Assembly: GCF_022761115.1 (NCBI RefSeq)
Contig: NZ_JAKWJS010000001.1
Coordinates: 1,054,001 to 1,118,000 of the forward strand
Source of the DNA: Dyella sp. RRB7
GTDB taxonomy: Bacteria; Pseudomonadota; Gammaproteobacteria; Xanthomonadales; Rhodanobacteraceae
Direction of reading: 5' to 3'
DNA: 64,000 nucleotides
The first letter of the stretch is position 1; each line of letters begins with the position of its first letter. The notes beneath the pieces are model-generated. The model made no database searches, was not told the origin of the DNA, and saw only the letters and a list, made by a program, of their open reading frames with translations. Shown here in pieces: positions 8,586 to 17,422 of this stretch. Position numbers and translations under genes: made by a program.

Positions 8586-8900
8586 ATGCGCCGCTGTCTC
8601 GCCATGCTCCCGTTCGCACTGCTCGCCGCATGCTCGCCGGCGGCGCCGCCGCCGGACCAGAAGCCGCCCAAGCCACAGGCCACCCCGGACAACGCCGTGC
8701 TCGGCTCACCCGGCTGGTATGCGTGGGTCGATGGCCGACTGCATATCAGCGACGACGGCCACGGGCCCGACCAAGGTTCGGACGAGTGGAACCGCGCCGT
8801 GCAGCACAAGCTGGGGCAAGAGGCGCCGCAGTCACCGATGGGCTCGCCGCAGTGGCAGCAGGCGGTGGATGCGTTGTTGCGGACCCGGCCGGCGCTTTGA
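8586..8900 (+). CDS. small proline-rich lipoprotein, unknown function
   Basis: A 104-residue protein with a short signal peptide and lipobox LAAC (Cys at about 16), then a proline-rich linker (SPAAPPPDQKPPKP). A compact domain with LGSPGWYAWVDGRLHISDDG follows, and a Gln-rich tail with repeated SPxW/QW residues. GGAGG lies just upstream of the ATG. No family recognised. It is expected to be anchored to the periplasmic face of a membrane. Its stop is followed at once by a perfect hairpin shared with the convergent helicase gene. Confidence 0.7.
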   Translation: MRRCLAMLPFALLAACSPAAPPPDQKPPKPQATPDNAVLGSPGWYAWVDGRLHISDDGHGPDQGSDEWNRAVQHKLGQEAPQSPMGSPQWQQAVDALLRTRPAL

Positions 8901-8902
8901 TG

Positions 8903-8930
8903 CGCCCTCCCCTGCAAGCAGGGGAGGGCG
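8903..8930. repeat. perfect 13-bp palindrome at a convergent gene junction
   Basis: CGCCCTCCCCTGC (8903-8915) is perfectly repeated in inverse (8918-8930) around AA. It fills the 31-base gap between the lipoprotein stop and the helicase stop. There is no U-tract on either side. It belongs to a set with 46721-46744, 49083-49112 and 51049-51072. It is probably a 3'-end RNA-stabilising or terminating hairpin used in both directions. Confidence 0.65.
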
Positions 8931-8931
8931 T

Positions 8932-11900
8932 TCAACCCGGCGCCAGCAGCGCATCCAGATCGGACTGGTCGAAACTGAGCTTCTCGCGCGTACCGCCACC
9001 TTCCAGCACCGCCTCGGCCAGCTCGGCCTTGCGCGCCTTCAACTCCTCGATGCGCTCCTCCACCGTGCCGCCGGTGATCAGGCGGAACACGAACACCGGC
9101 TTGTCCTGGCCGATGCGATGCGCGCGATCGGAGGCCTGCGCCTCGGCGGCGGGATTCCACCACGGGTCGTAGTGGATCACCGTATCGGCCGCGGTGAGGT
9201 TGAGGCCCACGCCGCCGGCCTTCAGTGACAGCAGGAACAGCGGCACTTCGCCTTCCTGGAACTGGCGCACCGGCTCGGCGCGATCGCGCGTTTCACCAGT
9301 GAGCGTGACATAGCGGATGCGCTGGCGATCCAGTTCGTGCGCGATCAGCTTGAGCATTTCGGTGAACTGCGAGAACAGCAGCACCTTGCGGCCTTCCGCC
9401 AGCAAGGCGGGCAGCATGTCCATCAGCAGCTCGAACTTGGCCGAGTCGCGCACGCCGCGCGCCGCTTCCAGCTTCACCAGCCGCGGATCGCAGCAGACCT
9501 GGCGCAGCTTGAGCAGCGCATCGAGCACCACGATGCCGCTGTGCGAGATGCCACGCTGCGCGATCACCTCGCGCAGCTCTTCCGCCAGCGACAGGCGCAG
9601 GCTTTCGTACAGCTCGCGCTGGCGGCCCTCCAGCACCACGCGCCGGGTGATCTCGGTCTTGGGCGGCAGCTCGGAGGCCACCTGCGACTTGGTCCGGCGC
9701 AGGATGAACGGCGCGAGGCGGCGATTGAGGCGATCCTGGCAATCGATATCGCGGTGACGCTCGATCGGCACCCGGTAGTGGCGACGGAACGCGCCCTCGT
9801 CGCCGAGCAGGCCGGGCACGGCCAGATCCACCTGCGACCATAGCTCGCCCAGGTGATTCTCCAGCGGCGTGCCGGTGAGGCAGATGCAGCGCGGCGCGCG
9901 CAGGCTCAGCACGGCGCGGCGCGCCTGCGTGCGCGGGTTCTTCACCTGCTGCGCCTCGTCCAGCACGATCAGCGCGAACGGCTGCTTGCGCAGCGTCACC
10001 ACATCGCGCGGCAGCAGCGCATAGCTGGTCAGCACGATGTCCTGCGCGCCCAGCTGCGAGAAGTCGCCGCCGCGCTGCGGCCCATGCAGCGCCAGCACGC
10101 GCAAGGCCGGCGCGAAGCGCGCCACTTCCGCCTGCCAGTTCGGAATCAGGCTGGTGGGCACCACCACCAACGCCGGCTGGGTCAGCGCGCCGCGCTCCTT
10201 CAGCGCCAGCAGGTGGGTGATCAGCTGCAGGGTCTTGCCCAGGCCCATGTCATCGGCCAGCACGCCGCCCACCCCGGCCTCGGCCAGCGCGTTGAGCCAG
10301 CGCAGGCCCTCGCGCTGGTACGGGCGCAGTTCGACGGTAAGCCCTTCGGGCACCGCATCGCTGGCGCGCTCGGCCGCGTCGCGCAGGCGCGCGGTAAAGC
10401 CGCGCAATGCGTCGGGTGCTTCCAGGGCGCCACCGCTGGGCAGCGCCTCGACCAGTTCTTCCAGGCGGCCGGCCTGCACGCGCGGCAGGTGGAGTTTCTT
10501 GCGCGGGCGTTCGAGGTATTCGGCCAGCGGCGCCAGCAGGCCGCGCAATTCCTTCAGGCGCACCGGCACGCGGCGGCGTTCGTCCACCGGCGCGTACCAC
10601 ACGGCGTCTTCGGGCTCATTCGGGGCGGGGCTCAGGTTCAACTGATGCTCGGCCAGCGCCTGCGCCACGGCGGGCAGCAGGTTGTGGCGCTTGCCTTCCA
10701 CCTCGATGCCGATTTCCAGGTCGAAGGCATGGTCATCGGTGTCTTCCACCGCGTTGCCGTACCAGCGCACTGGGCCTTCCAGCACTTCGAACGGGAAGCT
10801 GGGCGCGTAGTCGAGCAGGAAGCCTTCCGCCTCCAGCTTGGGACGCAGCGCCAGCCAGCGCGCGGGCGTGTTCACTTCCAGTGCACCGGCGTAACCCTTG
10901 CCGGGGAACAGCCATGCATCGTCGGGCAGCGTATCGGCCAGATCCCAGGGCAGGCCTTCGGTATCCACGCCCGGGGTGAGGCCGGCGCGTTCGAGCTGCT
11001 CCATCGCGGAGAGTTCTTCCGCGCGACGGCGGGTGATTTCCACCAGGTGGCCGTTGCGCACGCGGCGCACCAGCGGCTCGCCGCCACGGCCCGGCAGGCG
11101 CTCGCCGGCGTAGTCGAAGGCCAGGCGCGCATATGCCAGCGGCGGCGTGCCGGCCGCCAGCCGCGCATGGCGGGTGAGCGCGTGCAGGGTCAGCACCGGC
11201 TTGGGCGCCAGCTCGGCGCGACGCAGCTCGCCCAGCACCTGGGGCAACGGCAGGCGGTGCGACAGGCGGCTGTGCGGCAGGGCATCGCGCAGGCGCTGGC
11301 TGTATTCGTGCTTCAGCGGCGGCAGGTCCAGCCACTGCGCTTCTTCCGGCGGCGCCTCCAGATGGCCCAGCTCGGCGCGCTCGGCGTCGAGATACCACAG
11401 GCCATCGATGCGCAGCAGGCGATGGTTGGCCGGCAACGAGGGCACCAGCCGCTGGCTGCCGTCCTGTTCCATGAGCCATTGCCAGTTGAGCTGGTGCGAC
11501 TTGCCGCGAGAGACGCGCAGGCCGGCCAGGCCGCCAAGGAAGCACGGCGAGGTATCGAGGATTTCCGCCAGCAACGCGTCGCCCACATGGCCGGACAGCC
11601 GCGCGTAGCTGCGGCTCTTGCGCAGGCTCTGCGGCAGACCCAGCACGGTGGCGGCCAGCCGTTGTTCGTGCGGCTCCAGCGGATGCTGCGCAAGATGCTT
11701 GCTGTCCAGCGGCGCCGGGCGCACGAAACGGCCCTGCTCGGCCACGGTCAGCAGCACCGGCGCCACGTCCAGGTGCGCATAGGCCAGCCCTTCCTCCAAC
11801 ATCACCTCAAGGAAAAAGCCAAGCACCCCGCGCTCGTGGGTGACCCCTGGCGGAGGCGACGCCAGCAGCTTGCGCCAGACACCGGGCAACAGGGGCTCGT

Positions 11901-11967
11901 CGCCGCTGTCGCTGCGTTGCGTGGTCAGACCGCCGTGCTGTTTATCGTCCGGTGACTGCATGCGCAT
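8932..11967 (-). CDS. large SNF2/RapA-family helicase-like ATPase
   Basis: A 1011-residue double-strand DNA translocase. The N-terminal half (about 1-520) is an uncharacterised region typical of bacterial SNF2 proteins. The ATPase core follows with Walker A DDMGLGKT (about 570), the box DEAQ (about 665, replacing DEAH), TGTPLENHLGELWSQ, and the helicase-C segment FSQFTEMLK. The signature WWNPAAEAQASDRAHRIGQ is at about 940. Family members remodel DNA-protein complexes such as stalled RNA polymerase; the role of this one is unknown. ATG 11967 or 11961 is likely; an in-frame TTG at 11988 is also possible. Ribosome-binding signals are weak. It stands alone on its strand after gpsA. Confidence 0.88.
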   Translation of the reverse strand: MRMQSPDDKQHGGLTTQRSDSGDEPLLPGVWRKLLASPPPGVTHERGVLGFFLEVMLEEGLAYAHLDVAPVLLTVAEQGRFVRPAPLDSKHLAQHPLEPHEQRLAATVLGLPQSLRKSRSYARLSGHVGDALLAEILDTSPCFLGGLAGLRVSRGKSHQLNWQWLMEQDGSQRLVPSLPANHRLLRIDGLWYLDAERAELGHLEAPPEEAQWLDLPPLKHEYSQRLRDALPHSRLSHRLPLPQVLGELRRAELAPKPVLTLHALTRHARLAAGTPPLAYARLAFDYAGERLPGRGGEPLVRRVRNGHLVEITRRRAEELSAMEQLERAGLTPGVDTEGLPWDLADTLPDDAWLFPGKGYAGALEVNTPARWLALRPKLEAEGFLLDYAPSFPFEVLEGPVRWYGNAVEDTDDHAFDLEIGIEVEGKRHNLLPAVAQALAEHQLNLSPAPNEPEDAVWYAPVDERRRVPVRLKELRGLLAPLAEYLERPRKKLHLPRVQAGRLEELVEALPSGGALEAPDALRGFTARLRDAAERASDAVPEGLTVELRPYQREGLRWLNALAEAGVGGVLADDMGLGKTLQLITHLLALKERGALTQPALVVVPTSLIPNWQAEVARFAPALRVLALHGPQRGGDFSQLGAQDIVLTSYALLPRDVVTLRKQPFALIVLDEAQQVKNPRTQARRAVLSLRAPRCICLTGTPLENHLGELWSQVDLAVPGLLGDEGAFRRHYRVPIERHRDIDCQDRLNRRLAPFILRRTKSQVASELPPKTEITRRVVLEGRQRELYESLRLSLAEELREVIAQRGISHSGIVVLDALLKLRQVCCDPRLVKLEAARGVRDSAKFELLMDMLPALLAEGRKVLLFSQFTEMLKLIAHELDRQRIRYVTLTGETRDRAEPVRQFQEGEVPLFLLSLKAGGVGLNLTAADTVIHYDPWWNPAAEAQASDRAHRIGQDKPVFVFRLITGGTVEERIEELKARKAELAEAVLEGGGTREKLSFDQSDLDALLAPG

Positions 11968-12076
11968 TCGGTTCGCTAGGGCGACCAAAAGATTCAGCTT
12001 AGCAAGGGTGTCGCATGCGTGCGCGTCTCAGCGCCCGGTTTTTCACACCGGACGCCAAGACACGGGATGTCATCGT

Positions 12077-13102
12077 TCAGACCGGCTCGAACAGGCCTTT
12101 CGGGTACTCGGGCTTCTGCTGGCGCGCCATCAGCGCCTTCAGCCCCTCGACCGGGGTGACCTCACCGTGCAGCACGGCGCGTACACCGCTGCTGATGGGC
12201 AGGTCCAGGCCGTGCTTGGTGGCCAGGCGCGCCACCTCGTCGGCGGTGAGCACGCTTTCCACCACCTGGCCGATCTCGCGGACGGCCCCGTCGATGGCCT
12301 GCCCGCGACCCAGCGCCAGGCCCAGGCGGCGGTTGCGCGAGAGGTCGCCGGTGCAGGTCAGCACCAGGTCGCCCAGGCCCGCCAGGCCCATCAGGGTTTC
12401 CGGACGCGCGCCGAGCGCCACGCCCAGGCGCAGCATCTCGTTCATGCCACGGGTAATGAGGCCGGCGCGGGCGTTCAGCCCCAGCGCCATGCCGTCGGCG
12501 ACACCGGTGGCCACCGCCAGCACGTTCTTCATGGCGCCACCCAGCTCAGCACCCAGCACGTCGCTGCCGGAATACGCGCGGAAATTCGGCGCATGCAGCA
12601 GCAGCGCCAGCTCGTGCGCAAAGGCTTCGTCATCGGAATGCACGGTGACGGCGCTGGGCATGCCGGCAGCCACTTCCTTGGCGAATGACGGCCCGGTGAC
12701 CACGGCCGCCGGGCGACCCGGGAAGCGCTCATCCACCAGCTCATGCAGGAAACGGCCGGTGCCGGGCTCGAAGCCCTTGGTGGCCCAGGCAATGCGGGCA
12801 CCGGGTTCCAGCCACGGCTCGATGTCCTCCAGCATGGAGGCGAACGCATGGCTGGGCACCACGATCAGCACCACCTGGGCGCCGCGCAGGGCGGCGGCCA
12901 GGTCGGGCTCATAGGCCAGTTCGGGGGGCAGCTCGACATCCGGCAGGTAACGCTGGTTGCGATGGGTTTCGGCCATCGCCGCCAGCGCGGAGGCATCGCG
13001 CCCCCACAGCCGGGTCGGTACCTGGTTGCGCGCGGCGAGGGCCGCCAGTGCGGTGCCCCAGGAACCGGCACCCAGGACGGCCAGGGTCGGACGCTCGACC
13101 AT
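12077..13102 (-). CDS. gpsA: glycerol-3-phosphate dehydrogenase [NAD(P)+]
   Basis: A 341-residue cytosolic enzyme that reduces dihydroxyacetone phosphate to sn-glycerol-3-phosphate, the backbone for membrane phospholipids. The dinucleotide motif GAGSWGTA is at 11-18, the catalytic lysine segment [10 protein letters not shown] is at about 188, and the substrate-binding segment with RNRRLG follows later. It sits 9 bases after secB, a pairing common in gammaproteobacteria. Its product is the substrate of PlsB at 29.4 kb and enters the PssA pathway at 55.5 kb. Confidence 0.96.
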   Translation of the reverse strand: MVERPTLAVLGAGSWGTALAALAARNQVPTRLWGRDASALAAMAETHRNQRYLPDVELPPELAYEPDLAAALRGAQVVLIVVPSHAFASMLEDIEPWLEPGARIAWATKGFEPGTGRFLHELVDERFPGRPAAVVTGPSFAKEVAAGMPSAVTVHSDDEAFAHELALLLHAPNFRAYSGSDVLGAELGGAMKNVLAVATGVADGMALGLNARAGLITRGMNEMLRLGVALGARPETLMGLAGLGDLVLTCTGDLSRNRRLGLALGRGQAIDGAVREIGQVVESVLTADEVARLATKHGLDLPISSGVRAVLHGEVTPVEGLKALMARQQKPEYPKGLFEPV

Positions 13103-13111
13103 AAGGCTGGC

Positions 13112-13603
13112 TTAGCTGTTGAGCGTCGGGGCGGCGCTGCCGGTCAGCACGCGGCGCTGCTGCTCGGCGTACAGGGCATCGAAATTGATCGGCTGCAGCA
13201 GGAACGGCGGGAAGCCACCTTCCAGCACGAGCGCGGAGAGCATCTGGCGCGCGTACGGGAACAGCAGGTTCGGGCAGTAGCTGTTGAGGATGCCGGCCCG
13301 GTCTTCCTCGCTGAAACCGGCGATGCCGAACACGCCAGCCTGCTGCACTTCGGCCAGGTAAGCGGTGCGCTCGCCCAGGGAACAGGTCAGGGTAAGGCTC
13401 AGCACCACTTCATACAGGTCGTTGCCCATGTCCATGGACTTCTGGCCCAGGTTCAGCTGGACCTGCGGTTGATGCTCGGTCTCACCGACTTCCTGGAAGA
13501 TCTGCGGGGCGTTGGGCGCCTCGTAGGAGACGTCCTTGATGTAGATCTTCTGCAGCACCAGCTGCGGCTGGCCAGCCTGGCCGTTGGCGGCGATATCTGC
13601 CAT
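13112..13603 (-). CDS. secB: protein-export chaperone SecB
   Basis: A 163-residue cytosolic tetrameric chaperone that keeps preproteins unfolded and hands them to SecA. Diagnostic segments are QKIYIKDVSYEAPNAP near residue 20, VQLNLGQK, the CSLGERTAYLAEVQQAG core, and NSYCPNLLFPYARQ. ATG 13603 is preferred over a much longer in-frame extension: it has GAGGG 8 bases upstream and gives the family's usual length. It is the first gene before gpsA. The window holds many exported hydrolases that could use the Sec route. Confidence 0.96.
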   Translation of the reverse strand: MADIAANGQAGQPQLVLQKIYIKDVSYEAPNAPQIFQEVGETEHQPQVQLNLGQKSMDMGNDLYEVVLSLTLTCSLGERTAYLAEVQQAGVFGIAGFSEEDRAGILNSYCPNLLFPYARQMLSALVLEGGFPPFLLQPINFDALYAEQQRRVLTGSAAPTLNS

Positions 13604-13916
13604 TGGGGTAACCCTCGTTCGTGTGCGGTGCGTGAATACGCAAAGAGCTGGATTGTTCCATACATCCCTGCGGCCTGCCATGCGGCAATGCCCTACACGT
13701 GGGCAAAGATTGCGCACCGCCCTGTTTTTCTGGGAGAATAACCGGCTGGACCCTGCCGACCCGACCCATCGGGCACGTTCGCGACGCGATGCGAACCTCA
13801 CGGCGGCCCCAAAAGCACCATCCACCAGCATCGCGTGGCGCCAGTCGCCGCTGGGCCGATGCCGCCCTGGCTAACGGGTGGCAAACGCGCCCCAGGGCGC
13901 CCTATAGGAGGTCATC
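13604..13916. other. divergent promoter region of secB and rpmB
   Basis: A 313-bp gene-free stretch from which secB-gpsA and rpmB-rpmG are transcribed in opposite directions. I cannot assign confident -35/-10 boxes; TTGCGC (13710) with an AT-rich GAATAA (13736) is a weak candidate for rpmB. A tight palindrome GCGCCC-CA-GGGCGC (13887-13900) lies just before the strong rpmB ribosome-binding site TAGGAGG and might affect access to it. No coding frame is convincing. Confidence 0.45.
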
Positions 13917-14153
13917 ATGGCCCGTATTTGCCAAGTCACCGGAAAGGGTGTGCAGACCGGTAACAACGTCTCGCATGCCAACAACAAAACCCGTCGCCGC
14001 TGGTTGCCGAACCTGCATGAGCGCCGTTTCTGGGTCCCGAGCGAGAACCGCTGGGTGAAGCTGCGCGTTTCCAACCACGCCCTGCGCACGATCGACAAGA
14101 ACGGCATCGAAGCCGTGCTCGCCGACCTGCGCGCCCGCGGCGAAAAGATCTGA
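13917..14153 (+). CDS. rpmB: 50S ribosomal protein L28
   Basis: A 78-residue ribosomal protein of the large subunit. The start [20 protein letters not shown] is typical of the family, as are [15 protein letters not shown] and the C-terminal [20 protein letters not shown]. Only one cysteine (Cys5) is present, so it is the zinc-independent form. A strong ribosome-binding site (AGGAGG) lies 6 bases upstream. rpmG follows 10 bases later, and the pair is cotranscribed in most proteobacteria. Confidence 0.97.
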   Translation: MARICQVTGKGVQTGNNVSHANNKTRRRWLPNLHERRFWVPSENRWVKLRVSNHALRTIDKNGIEAVLADLRARGEKI

Positions 14154-14163
14154 GGATTGAGCC

Positions 14164-14331
14164 ATGGCTAACAGCAAGCAAGACAAGATCCGCCTGATCT
14201 CTTCGGCCGGCACCGGCCACTTCTACACCACGCAGAAGAACAAGAAGAACACTCCGGAAAAGTTCGAGTTCAAGAAGTACGATCCGGTCGTTCGCAAGCA
14301 CGTGATCTACAAGGAAGGCAAGATCAAGTGA
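14164..14331 (+). CDS. rpmG: 50S ribosomal protein L33
   Basis: A 55-residue large-subunit protein starting [18 protein letters not shown], followed by [20 protein letters not shown] and ending VYKEG-like (VIYKEGKIK). It contains no cysteine, so the CxxC zinc pairs of the zinc-dependent paralogue are missing. It follows rpmB by 10 bases with GAGG upstream. Three hairpins come after the stop, the last a U-rich terminator. Confidence 0.96.
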   Translation: MANSKQDKIRLISSAGTGHFYTTQKNKKNTPEKFEFKKYDPVVRKHVIYKEGKIK

Positions 14332-14334
14332 CCC

Positions 14335-14397
14335 AATGGCCCACGCGCGCAGCGCGTGGCTAGCCATTTGGTCATCCCTGCGAAAGCAGGGAGCCAG
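14335..14397. repeat. two tandem hairpins after rpmG
   Basis: First hairpin: AATGGC plus CCACGCGC pairs with GCGCGTGG and GCCATT (14335-14368, with a 3-base bulge on the right side). Second: GTCATCCCTGC-GAAA-GCAGGGAGCCAG (14371-14397). The second is a member of the dispersed GTCATCCC repeat also found near 21.65, 32.1 and 52.1 kb. They separate rpmG from its terminator and may protect the mRNA 3' end. Confidence 0.55.
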
Positions 14398-14410
14398 CCG
14401 CCTTCACGAA

Positions 14411-14436
14411 AAGCCCGCCGCAAGGCGGGTTTTTTG
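14411..14436 (+). terminator. rho-independent terminator of rpmB-rpmG
   Basis: Stem CCCGCC (14414-14419), loop GCAA, then GGCGGG (14424-14429) followed by seven T. A complementary AA lies before the stem. It is placed 80 bases after rpmG. Confidence 0.9.
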
Positions 14437-14464
14437 TTGCCCTAACTACCCCAAGTCGCCCAAT

Positions 14465-14488
14465 AAAAAAGCCCGCCTTGCGGCGGGC
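14465..14488 (-). terminator. rho-independent terminator of the desaturase gene
   Basis: Read on the minus strand: GCCCGCC, a 4-base loop, GGCGGGC (plus-strand 14488-14471), then a run of six T (plus-strand A, 14465-14470). The stem is almost the mirror copy of the rpmG terminator 28 bases away. It lies 26 bases past the desaturase stop. Confidence 0.9.
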
Positions 14489-14513
14489 TCTTCATGTGAC
14501 TTGACCGAACCGG

Positions 14514-15707
14514 TCAGGCGTTGGCCACCGAGTAGCCCTTCAGGCGGGCGGCGAACTCCTGCAGGGCGCGGATGCCGCTCTGCTCGGCTTCGGCGATCCA
14601 CTGCTGCAGGCCCTTCAAGGCCTGGTCGGCACCGCGCTGCTCCATCAGGGCCGCCAGGCGGTTGCGGAAATCGCACACGGTGTTGAGGTTCGGACGCTTG
14701 GCCAGCACGGACTGCATGCGCTCGCGACCTTCGTTGTCCAACCAGCGGCCGCCATCGGCCAGCGCGCGGCGCAGGCGACGCGGTACCGACTTGATGTTCT
14801 CGCCGGCATGCTGCGCTTCGTCGCGCAGGGTCGGCATGATCACGTTGCGGTAGTAGTCGGTCATCGCCGCGAAGCGGTGGGTGAGTACGCCCTTGAGCGT
14901 CTCGGCATCCGGCAGGTGCACGTTGGGGCGCACGTCGAGCGCGGGCGCCACACGCAGCACCTTGGCCAAGCCGACCGCGCGCAGGGCGCAGATGGCGGCC
15001 CAGCCGATGTCGAACTCCCACTTGCGCAGGGCGAACTTGGCCGAGCTCGGGAAAGCGTGGTGGTTGTTGTGCAGCTCTTCGCCGCCGATCCAGAAACCCC
15101 ATGGGATGAGGTTGGTGGCGGTGTCGGCGCTCTCAAAGTTGCGGTAGCCCCACCAGTGGCCGATGCCGTTGACGAAGCCGGCGGCCCAGAACGGGATCCA
15201 GATCATCTGCACGGCCCACAGGGCGGCACCGATCACGCCGAACAGGGCGAGGTCGATGATCAGCATCAGCGCCGGCCCCCAATACGGATGCGCGCTGTAG
15301 AGCCTGCGCTCGATCCAGTCGTCCGGGGTGCCGCGGCCGTACTTCTCGAGATCTTCCTTCACTTCGCTGGCGTCGCGGTACAGCGACACGCCGTCCCAGA
15401 ACACCTTCTTGATGCCGTAGATCTGCGGGCTATGCGGATCTTCCTCGGTCTCGACCTTGGCGTGGTGCTTGCGATGCACCGCCACCCACTCCTTGGTGAC
15501 CATGCCCGTGGTGAGCCAGCCCCAGAAGCGGAAGAAATTCGCCACCACCGGGTGCAGGTCCACGCCGCGATGGGTCTGGCAGCGGTGCAGGTACAGCGTC
15601 ACCGTGAAGATGGTGAGCTGCGTCATGACCAGCATATAGACAAGCATGCTGACCCAACCGGCATGCGTGATGCCGTTGGACAGGAAATTGAGGACTGCGT
15701 CGAGCAT
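14514..15707 (-). CDS. membrane fatty-acid (acyl-CoA type) desaturase
   Basis: A 397-residue inner-membrane di-iron desaturase that inserts a double bond in acyl chains. The three histidine boxes are present: HRCQTH (41-46), HRKHH (78-82) and HNNHH (213-217). Hydrophobic pairs lie at about 15-40 and 145-185. It resembles the Pseudomonas DesA/DesB group. A C-terminal part of about 160 residues (with DVRPNVHLPD) extends beyond the catalytic core. It is monocistronic, with its own terminator. With plsB and pssA it bears on membrane lipid composition. Confidence 0.9.
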   Translation of the reverse strand: MLDAVLNFLSNGITHAGWVSMLVYMLVMTQLTIFTVTLYLHRCQTHRGVDLHPVVANFFRFWGWLTTGMVTKEWVAVHRKHHAKVETEEDPHSPQIYGIKKVFWDGVSLYRDASEVKEDLEKYGRGTPDDWIERRLYSAHPYWGPALMLIIDLALFGVIGAALWAVQMIWIPFWAAGFVNGIGHWWGYRNFESADTATNLIPWGFWIGGEELHNNHHAFPSSAKFALRKWEFDIGWAAICALRAVGLAKVLRVAPALDVRPNVHLPDAETLKGVLTHRFAAMTDYYRNVIMPTLRDEAQHAGENIKSVPRRLRRALADGGRWLDNEGRERMQSVLAKRPNLNTVCDFRNRLAALMEQRGADQALKGLQQWIAEAEQSGIRALQEFAARLKGYSVANA

Positions 15708-15884
15708 CGGGGAAACACCCAGGGGTATGGATTTTCAGTCTAAGCGAGGGGTTTCCGTACCCGCCAGCATGGACAGCGCAAAATATTGTCGCACCTCTTT
15801 GGCGTGACGAGGTTAATGTGCTGTGCCGCGCACAAGCGCCCTCACCCTGTTGTGTGAAGTTGGGGGCGCCGTGACAATCATGCA

Positions 15885-16640
15885 ATGAACGCGCCTACTG
15901 CCGTATTGCAACTGGATCACATCACCCGCCATCGGGCCGGACGCCCTGCGGTGGCCGATCTCAGCCTGCGGCTGGACGCCGGTCAGGTACTGGGTTTGCT
16001 GGGGGTCAACGGAGCGGGCAAGTCCACCACCCTGGCCATGATTGCCGGTGCGCTGGTGCCCGACAGCGGGTCCATCCAGCTGAACGGCAAGGACTTCATC
16101 GAGCACCCGGAGCTGGCCAGCCGCGCCATCGGCTGGCTGCCGGAACGTGCCCCGCTGTGGCCGGAACTGACCGTCAGCGAACACCTGGACGCCCACGGTC
16201 GCCTGCGCGGCCTGCACGGCACGGCGCTGGCCCAGGCCCGCCAGCGCATCGTCGAACGGCTGGAACTGGGGCCGCTGGCGCGTCGCCTGGCCGGCGTGCT
16301 GTCGCAGGGCCAGCGCCAGCGCCTCGGGCTGGCCTGCGCGTTGCTGCATGGTCCGTCCCTGCTGGTGCTGGACGAGCCGGCCAATGCGCTCGATCCGGTG
16401 CAGGTGGCGGCGCTGCGGTCGGTCATCCGCGAACAGGCCGCGGCCGGCACGGCCATCATTCTTTCCACCCATCTGCTGGCCGAGGTAACGGCAGCGTGTG
16501 ATCGGGTGGCGATCCTGCACGAAGGCCGGCTGCGCTACGACAGCCCGATCCACGGCGACGACCACAAGATGCTGGAACAGACCTTCTTCGATATCGCCAT
16601 GCGCGGCGATGGCCCGGGCGACAGGATGCAGGCCGCATGA
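15885..16640 (+). CDS. ABC transporter ATP-binding protein, GldA-like
   Basis: A 251-residue nucleotide-binding subunit. Walker A GVNGAGKST is at 40-48, the signature LSQGQRQR at 139-146, Walker B LLVLDEP near 159-165, and the switch His196. The signature has Q instead of the usual G at its second core position (LSQGQ), common in this subgroup. It is the first of four overlapping genes and ends four bases into the permease gene. Homologous clusters are named after the Bacteroidota gliding genes gldA/F/G, but in proteobacteria their cargo is unknown. Confidence 0.9.
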   Translation: MNAPTAVLQLDHITRHRAGRPAVADLSLRLDAGQVLGLLGVNGAGKSTTLAMIAGALVPDSGSIQLNGKDFIEHPELASRAIGWLPERAPLWPELTVSEHLDAHGRLRGLHGTALAQARQRIVERLELGPLARRLAGVLSQGQRQRLGLACALLHGPSLLVLDEPANALDPVQVAALRSVIREQAAAGTAIILSTHLLAEVTAACDRVAILHEGRLRYDSPIHGDDHKMLEQTFFDIAMRGDGPGDRMQAA

Positions 16641-17422
16641 GCGTGCTCGCCGTGACGCGGCTGGAGCTGCGCCGTTTGTTTGCCCGCCCGCTGGCCTGGG
16701 TGCTGGCCGCGCTCACGCTGGCGCAGCTGGCCTGGCGTTTCGTGCTGCTGCTGGGCGGCTTTCTGGCCGGACAGATCAAGCTGGCGGCGCTGCCCGGCGG
16801 GCCGGGTTATACCGACCTGGTCGGCGTGCCGATGCTCAGCAGCATCCTTACCGGCGGCATCCTGCCGTTCGGCGTGGCCGAGCTGGCGCTGGTGATCGTG
16901 CCGCTGCTGACCATGTCCACGCTGGCCGGGGAACGCAGCAACGGCACGCTGCCGTTGTGGTTCGCGGCCGGCCTGCCCGCCTCGCGCATCGTGCTGGGCA
17001 AGTACCTCGCGCTGATGCTGTGGCTGGTGCTGTGGCTGGCGCTGGCGCTGGCGATGCCGTTGAGCCTTGCCCACGGCGTCACGCTGGACTGGGGCAAATT
17101 GGCCGCCGCCTCGCTGGGGCTGCTGCTGACCCTGGCCGCGCTCGCCGCCATCGGCGTGGCCTGCTCGGCCTATGCCTCGCACGCGTCGATTGCCGCCAGC
17201 ATCGCGCTCACCATCGGCCTTGCGCTGGCCGGCGTGAACATCGCCGCGCAGAAAGCCGGCGCCACCAGCGGCGTGTTCAACTGGCTGGCGCTGAGCGGGC
17301 ACCTGGAAACCCTGCTGCGCGGGCTGGTCTCCACGGCGGACATCGCCTGGTTCGTGCTGGTGATCGTGGTGGCGCTGGCGCTGGCCACGCAACGCCTCGC
17401 CGCCGAACGGGAGCGCGGCTGA
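16637..17422 (+). CDS. ABC-2 type permease, GldF-like
   Basis: A 261-residue inner-membrane protein with six hydrophobic segments, including LAWVLAALTLAQLAWRFVLL, LPFGVAELALVIVPLLTM (about 75-95), and long Leu/Ala helices at about 120-190. The conserved loop TMSTLAGERSNGTLPL is typical of ABC-2/NosY-like permeases. The start ATGA overlaps the ATPase gene. Its stop shares one base with the next start (TGATG). It should pair with the upstream ATPase. Confidence 0.88.
   Translation: MSVLAVTRLELRRLFARPLAWVLAALTLAQLAWRFVLLLGGFLAGQIKLAALPGGPGYTDLVGVPMLSSILTGGILPFGVAELALVIVPLLTMSTLAGERSNGTLPLWFAAGLPASRIVLGKYLALMLWLVLWLALALAMPLSLAHGVTLDWGKLAAASLGLLLTLAALAAIGVACSAYASHASIAASIALTIGLALAGVNIAAQKAGATSGVFNWLALSGHLETLLRGLVSTADIAWFVLVIVVALALATQRLAAERERG

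Noticed and set aside
9853-11955. 700-residue plus-strand open frame opposite the SNF2 gene
   Set aside because: It is an antisense shadow in GC-rich DNA: His/Gln/Arg-rich, no family motif, while the minus-strand frame has all SNF2 motifs.
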